This document shows positions 6,303 through 7,933 of a stretch of DNA of 7,933 nt, piece by piece. The translations under genes and the position numbers were made by a program. A model generated the notes under the pieces. That model searched no databases and was not told the DNA's origin. It worked only from the letters and a program-made list of their open reading frames with translations. The stretch is from Gammaproteobacteria bacterium (GTDB lineage: Bacteria > Pseudomonadota > Gammaproteobacteria > GCA-001735895): the NCBI GenBank assembly GCA_021767985.1, contig JAASSH010000081.1, positions 1 to 7,933 on the forward strand. The letters run 5' to 3'. Numbering within the stretch: position 1 is the stretch's first letter; each line of letters starts with the position of its first letter.

Positions 6303-6938
6303 ATGACAGATTTTGATGCCGGAAAGATAGCGGAAATTCACGAGCACCTGCATAGCCACCTGCCGTCGGAGTCGGCACTGCGCGTCAAGGCGCTGGAAAC
6401 GCTGTTGGTCGATAAAGGGCTCGTCAATCCACAAACCATCGATGCCTGGGTCGAGGCCTATACCGAGGAGATTGGCCCGAAACGAGGTGCCAGGGTGGTG
6501 GCCAGGGCCTGGAGCGATCCCGAGTACAGGAAGCGTCTGCTCGAAGACGCGCCCGCCGCGATCGATGAACTGGGCTACCTGGGCAAGGCAACCGCGCACT
6601 TGAAGGTGGTCGAAAATACCGACACTGTACACAATCTCGTGGTCTGCACGCTGTGCTCCTGTTACCCGTTCTCGATTCTCGGTATCGCCCCGGCCTGGTA
6701 CAAGGCTGCGGCTTATCGCTCGCGTGCGGTGCGCGATCCGCGCGGCGTGCTCGCCGAGTTCGGGGTCGAAATCGGCGACGAGGTCGAGGTGCGCGTCTGG
6801 GACAGCACCGCGGAGCTGCGCTACCTGGTTATGCCGCAGCGGCCTGCCGGCACCGAGGGCATGAGCGAAGACGAGCTCGCCGAACTGGTGACGCGAAACT
6901 CGATGATCGGCACCGATCGCGTGCTGGGCAGGGAGTAG
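6303..6938 (+). CDS. nthA: Nitrile hydratase alpha subunit, cobalt-type motif
   Basis: A 211-residue metal-bearing subunit of nitrile hydratase, which hydrates nitriles to amides in the cytoplasm as an alpha-beta enzyme. The metal-binding sequence VCTLCSCY is at 114-121. Cys115, Cys118 and Cys120, with backbone amides of Ser119 and Cys120, hold the metal; in the family the last two cysteines become sulfinic and sulfenic acids. Thr116 and Tyr121 are typical of cobalt enzymes, whereas iron enzymes have Ser and Thr. Other landmarks are [16 protein letters not shown] (26-41), [13 protein letters not shown] (58-70) and [19 protein letters not shown] (132-150). After the cysteines the sequence is PFSILGIAP, differing from the PWPVLGLPP common in the family. 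Thiocyanate hydrolase gamma subunit is the nearest alternative, but the next gene encodes an unsplit nitrile hydratase beta. The beta gene starts five bases after the stop. No good ribosome binding site is visible; the start is chosen by family length. Confidence 0.93.
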   Translation: MTDFDAGKIAEIHEHLHSHLPSESALRVKALETLLVDKGLVNPQTIDAWVEAYTEEIGPKRGARVVARAWSDPEYRKRLLEDAPAAIDELGYLGKATAHLKVVENTDTVHNLVVCTLCSCYPFSILGIAPAWYKAAAYRSRAVRDPRGVLAEFGVEIGDEVEVRVWDSTAELRYLVMPQRPAGTEGMSEDELAELVTRNSMIGTDRVLGRE

Positions 6939-6943
6939 GGCGA

Positions 6944-7609
6944 ATGGACGGAATTCATGATCTCGGCGGTAAGCAGGGGTACGGCCCGATCGAAGTCAAC
7001 GACGATGGTGACCCTTTCCACGAGGAGTGGGAAGGACGCGAATGGGGCATTGCACAGTGCGCGCGTACCCCGGGTATCACCATCGACTGGTGGCGGCACT
7101 GCCGCGAACTGATCATGCCGATCGACTACCTTGGGCGGCCCTATTTCGATTCCTGGGCGCAAACCGATTTTTCGACCTATATCGAAGCCGGCTGGATGAC
7201 GCTGGAAGAAGTCGCTGGCGGTAAGGGCGGAACTGACGACGCCGCTCATGGAGAACCGCCGGCGGCGATGACGCTGCAACAGGTGCTGCAGGAAGACCAC
7301 GATCACGCGCATCGTTTCGATGGTGATATCGACGCAGCCCCGGCCTTCAGCGTGGGCCAGCGGGTCGTTACGGCGAGCCACGGCCATGCCGGCCATACCC
7401 GCTTGCCGCAGTACGCGCGTGGGCGCACCGGCACCGTCCAGGCTTATAACGGCGCCCATGTATTCCCCGACCTGTCGGCGCAGGGCATCGAAGTCCATCA
7501 GCATTGCTACAACGTCGTGTTTGCCGCATCCGAACTCTGGCCGGAAGCCAGCGGCAGCAAGGACAAGGTGTGTCTGGATCTCTGGGAAAGCTATCTGAGC
7601 GAGGCCTGA
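6944..7609 (+). CDS. nthB: Nitrile hydratase beta subunit
   Basis: A 221-residue subunit that pairs with alpha and builds part of the active site. The start MDGIHDLGG is the family hallmark, which fixes the ATG at 6944. The N-terminal helical domain (about 1-90) has FHEEWEGREWG and DWWRHCREL. The C-terminal SH3-like domain (about 134-221) has FSVGQRVV, GHTRLPQYARGRTGTV, GAHVFPD, CYNVVFAASELW and LDLWESYL. Arg51 and Arg153 align by eye with the two arginines (56 and 141 in the Rhodococcus iron enzyme) that hydrogen-bond the oxidised alpha cysteines, so the active site looks intact. The linker carries a short acidic, His-rich patch (EDHDHAHRFDGD, 117-128). Thiocyanate hydrolase, where this chain is split in two, is unlikely. 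The gene lies five bases after alpha and its 3' end overlaps the accessory gene by 40 bases, an arrangement fitting one operon. Confidence 0.94.
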   Translation: MDGIHDLGGKQGYGPIEVNDDGDPFHEEWEGREWGIAQCARTPGITIDWWRHCRELIMPIDYLGRPYFDSWAQTDFSTYIEAGWMTLEEVAGGKGGTDDAAHGEPPAAMTLQQVLQEDHDHAHRFDGDIDAAPAFSVGQRVVTASHGHAGHTRLPQYARGRTGTVQAYNGAHVFPDLSAQGIEVHQHCYNVVFAASELWPEASGSKDKVCLDLWESYLSEA

Positions 7610-7933
7610 TCCTGGACAAGTCCGAAGCAGAAGCGCTAAAACCGCTGGCCGCCGTCGATGGTCAACCCGCGTTCGAAGCGGCATGGCAGGCGGAAGTTCT
7701 CGCGATTGCCGATACCCTGGTACAAAATGGCATGTTCAGCGCCGGCGAATGGTCCGATGCCCTCGGTGCGGCGCTCGAAACGGCCGCGGCCGATGGCGCC
7801 GTCGATAACCAGGAGACTTATTATCGTTGTGCCCTGCAGGCGCTTGAAGCGCTGGTGGCGAGCAATAGTGAAATCGACCGGCAGGCAATGGCTGGCAAGC
7901 GCAAGGACTGGGAGCAGGCTTATCTGTCCACGC
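7570..7933 (+). CDS. Nitrile hydratase accessory (activator) protein, cut by the window edge
   Basis: The family of small activators (often called P14K or nitrile hydratase accessory protein) resembles the N-terminal domain of the beta subunit and is thought to help insert and mature the cobalt centre. The frame is open for 121 codons to the right edge. Landmarks are FEAAWQAEVLAIADTL (35-50), GMFSAGEWSDALGAAL (54-69), YYRCALQALEALV (84-96) and KRKDWEQAYLST near the edge. In relatives the chain ends soon after, at a TPHG-type motif, so only a few residues are probably missing. The first half parallels beta FHEEWEGREWG. The start is uncertain. GTG at 7570 has AAGGA six bases upstream and overlaps beta by 40 bases, and is the best standard choice. 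A start near the beta stop (CTG 7606 or 7612) would remove the 12-14 residues that do not look conserved. Confidence 0.87.
   Translation, partial: MSGSLGKLSERGLILDKSEAEALKPLAAVDGQPAFEAAWQAEVLAIADTLVQNGMFSAGEWSDALGAALETAAADGAVDNQETYYRCALQALEALVASNSEIDRQAMAGKRKDWEQAYLST

Noticed and set aside
6159..6632. Minus-strand open frame of 157 codons
   Set aside because: It overlaps the nitrile hydratase alpha gene in antisense and the divergent promoter region; no family features.
6303..7609. Thiocyanate hydrolase instead of nitrile hydratase
   Set aside because: Thiocyanate hydrolase has the beta chain split into two genes; here one beta gene begins with MDGIHD and carries both domains, followed by an activator.
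6821..7684. Minus-strand open frame of 287 codons
   Set aside because: It is antisense to the nitrile hydratase beta gene and its neighbours.

Overview
The window reads as GC-rich chromosomal DNA from a gammaproteobacterium. The lptD gene has gammaproteobacterial features (paired disulfide cysteines and a beta-barrel close to the E. coli one), and a glutathione-dependent formaldehyde pathway is present. The species cannot be fixed from this sequence. No phage, transposase, tRNA, rRNA or CRISPR array is visible. Intergenic gaps are short, and the longest stretch without a gene is about 215 bp.

Left part (1-2881, minus strand): the first 606 codons of lptD, the outer-membrane LPS translocon, run off the left edge. 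Upstream in the same direction is a secreted DUF3179 protein. Centre (2882-5110, plus strand): a divergent intergenic region leads into a two-gene formaldehyde-detoxification operon. It encodes S-(hydroxymethyl)glutathione dehydrogenase and S-formylglutathione hydrolase, which together convert the formaldehyde-glutathione adduct to formate and free glutathione. The operon is followed at once by four tandem 18-bp units that end in a perfect GAAA-loop palindrome. Right part (5221-7933): a minus-strand EamA-family drug/metabolite transporter stands divergent to a nitrile hydratase operon. That operon is alpha subunit (cobalt-type CTLCSC metal motif), beta subunit, and a nitrile hydratase accessory protein cut by the right edge.

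The alpha and beta subunits would form the nitrile-to-amide enzyme, and the small third protein would assist metal loading. No amidase, nitrilase or cobalt transporter is in view; such genes could lie beyond the right edge.

No clearly new multi-gene system is visible. The points most worth a second look are: (i) the formaldehyde dehydrogenase has lost two basic residues that normally bind glutathione and has an altered structural-zinc loop, although it is paired with an orthodox hydrolase; (ii) the 18-bp array appears to have been built from one arm of an adjacent palindrome; (iii) the nitrile hydratase operon has a non-consensus alpha pocket, a His/Asp-rich beta linker and an upstream hairpin; (iv) DUF3179 appears to contain an internal duplication.
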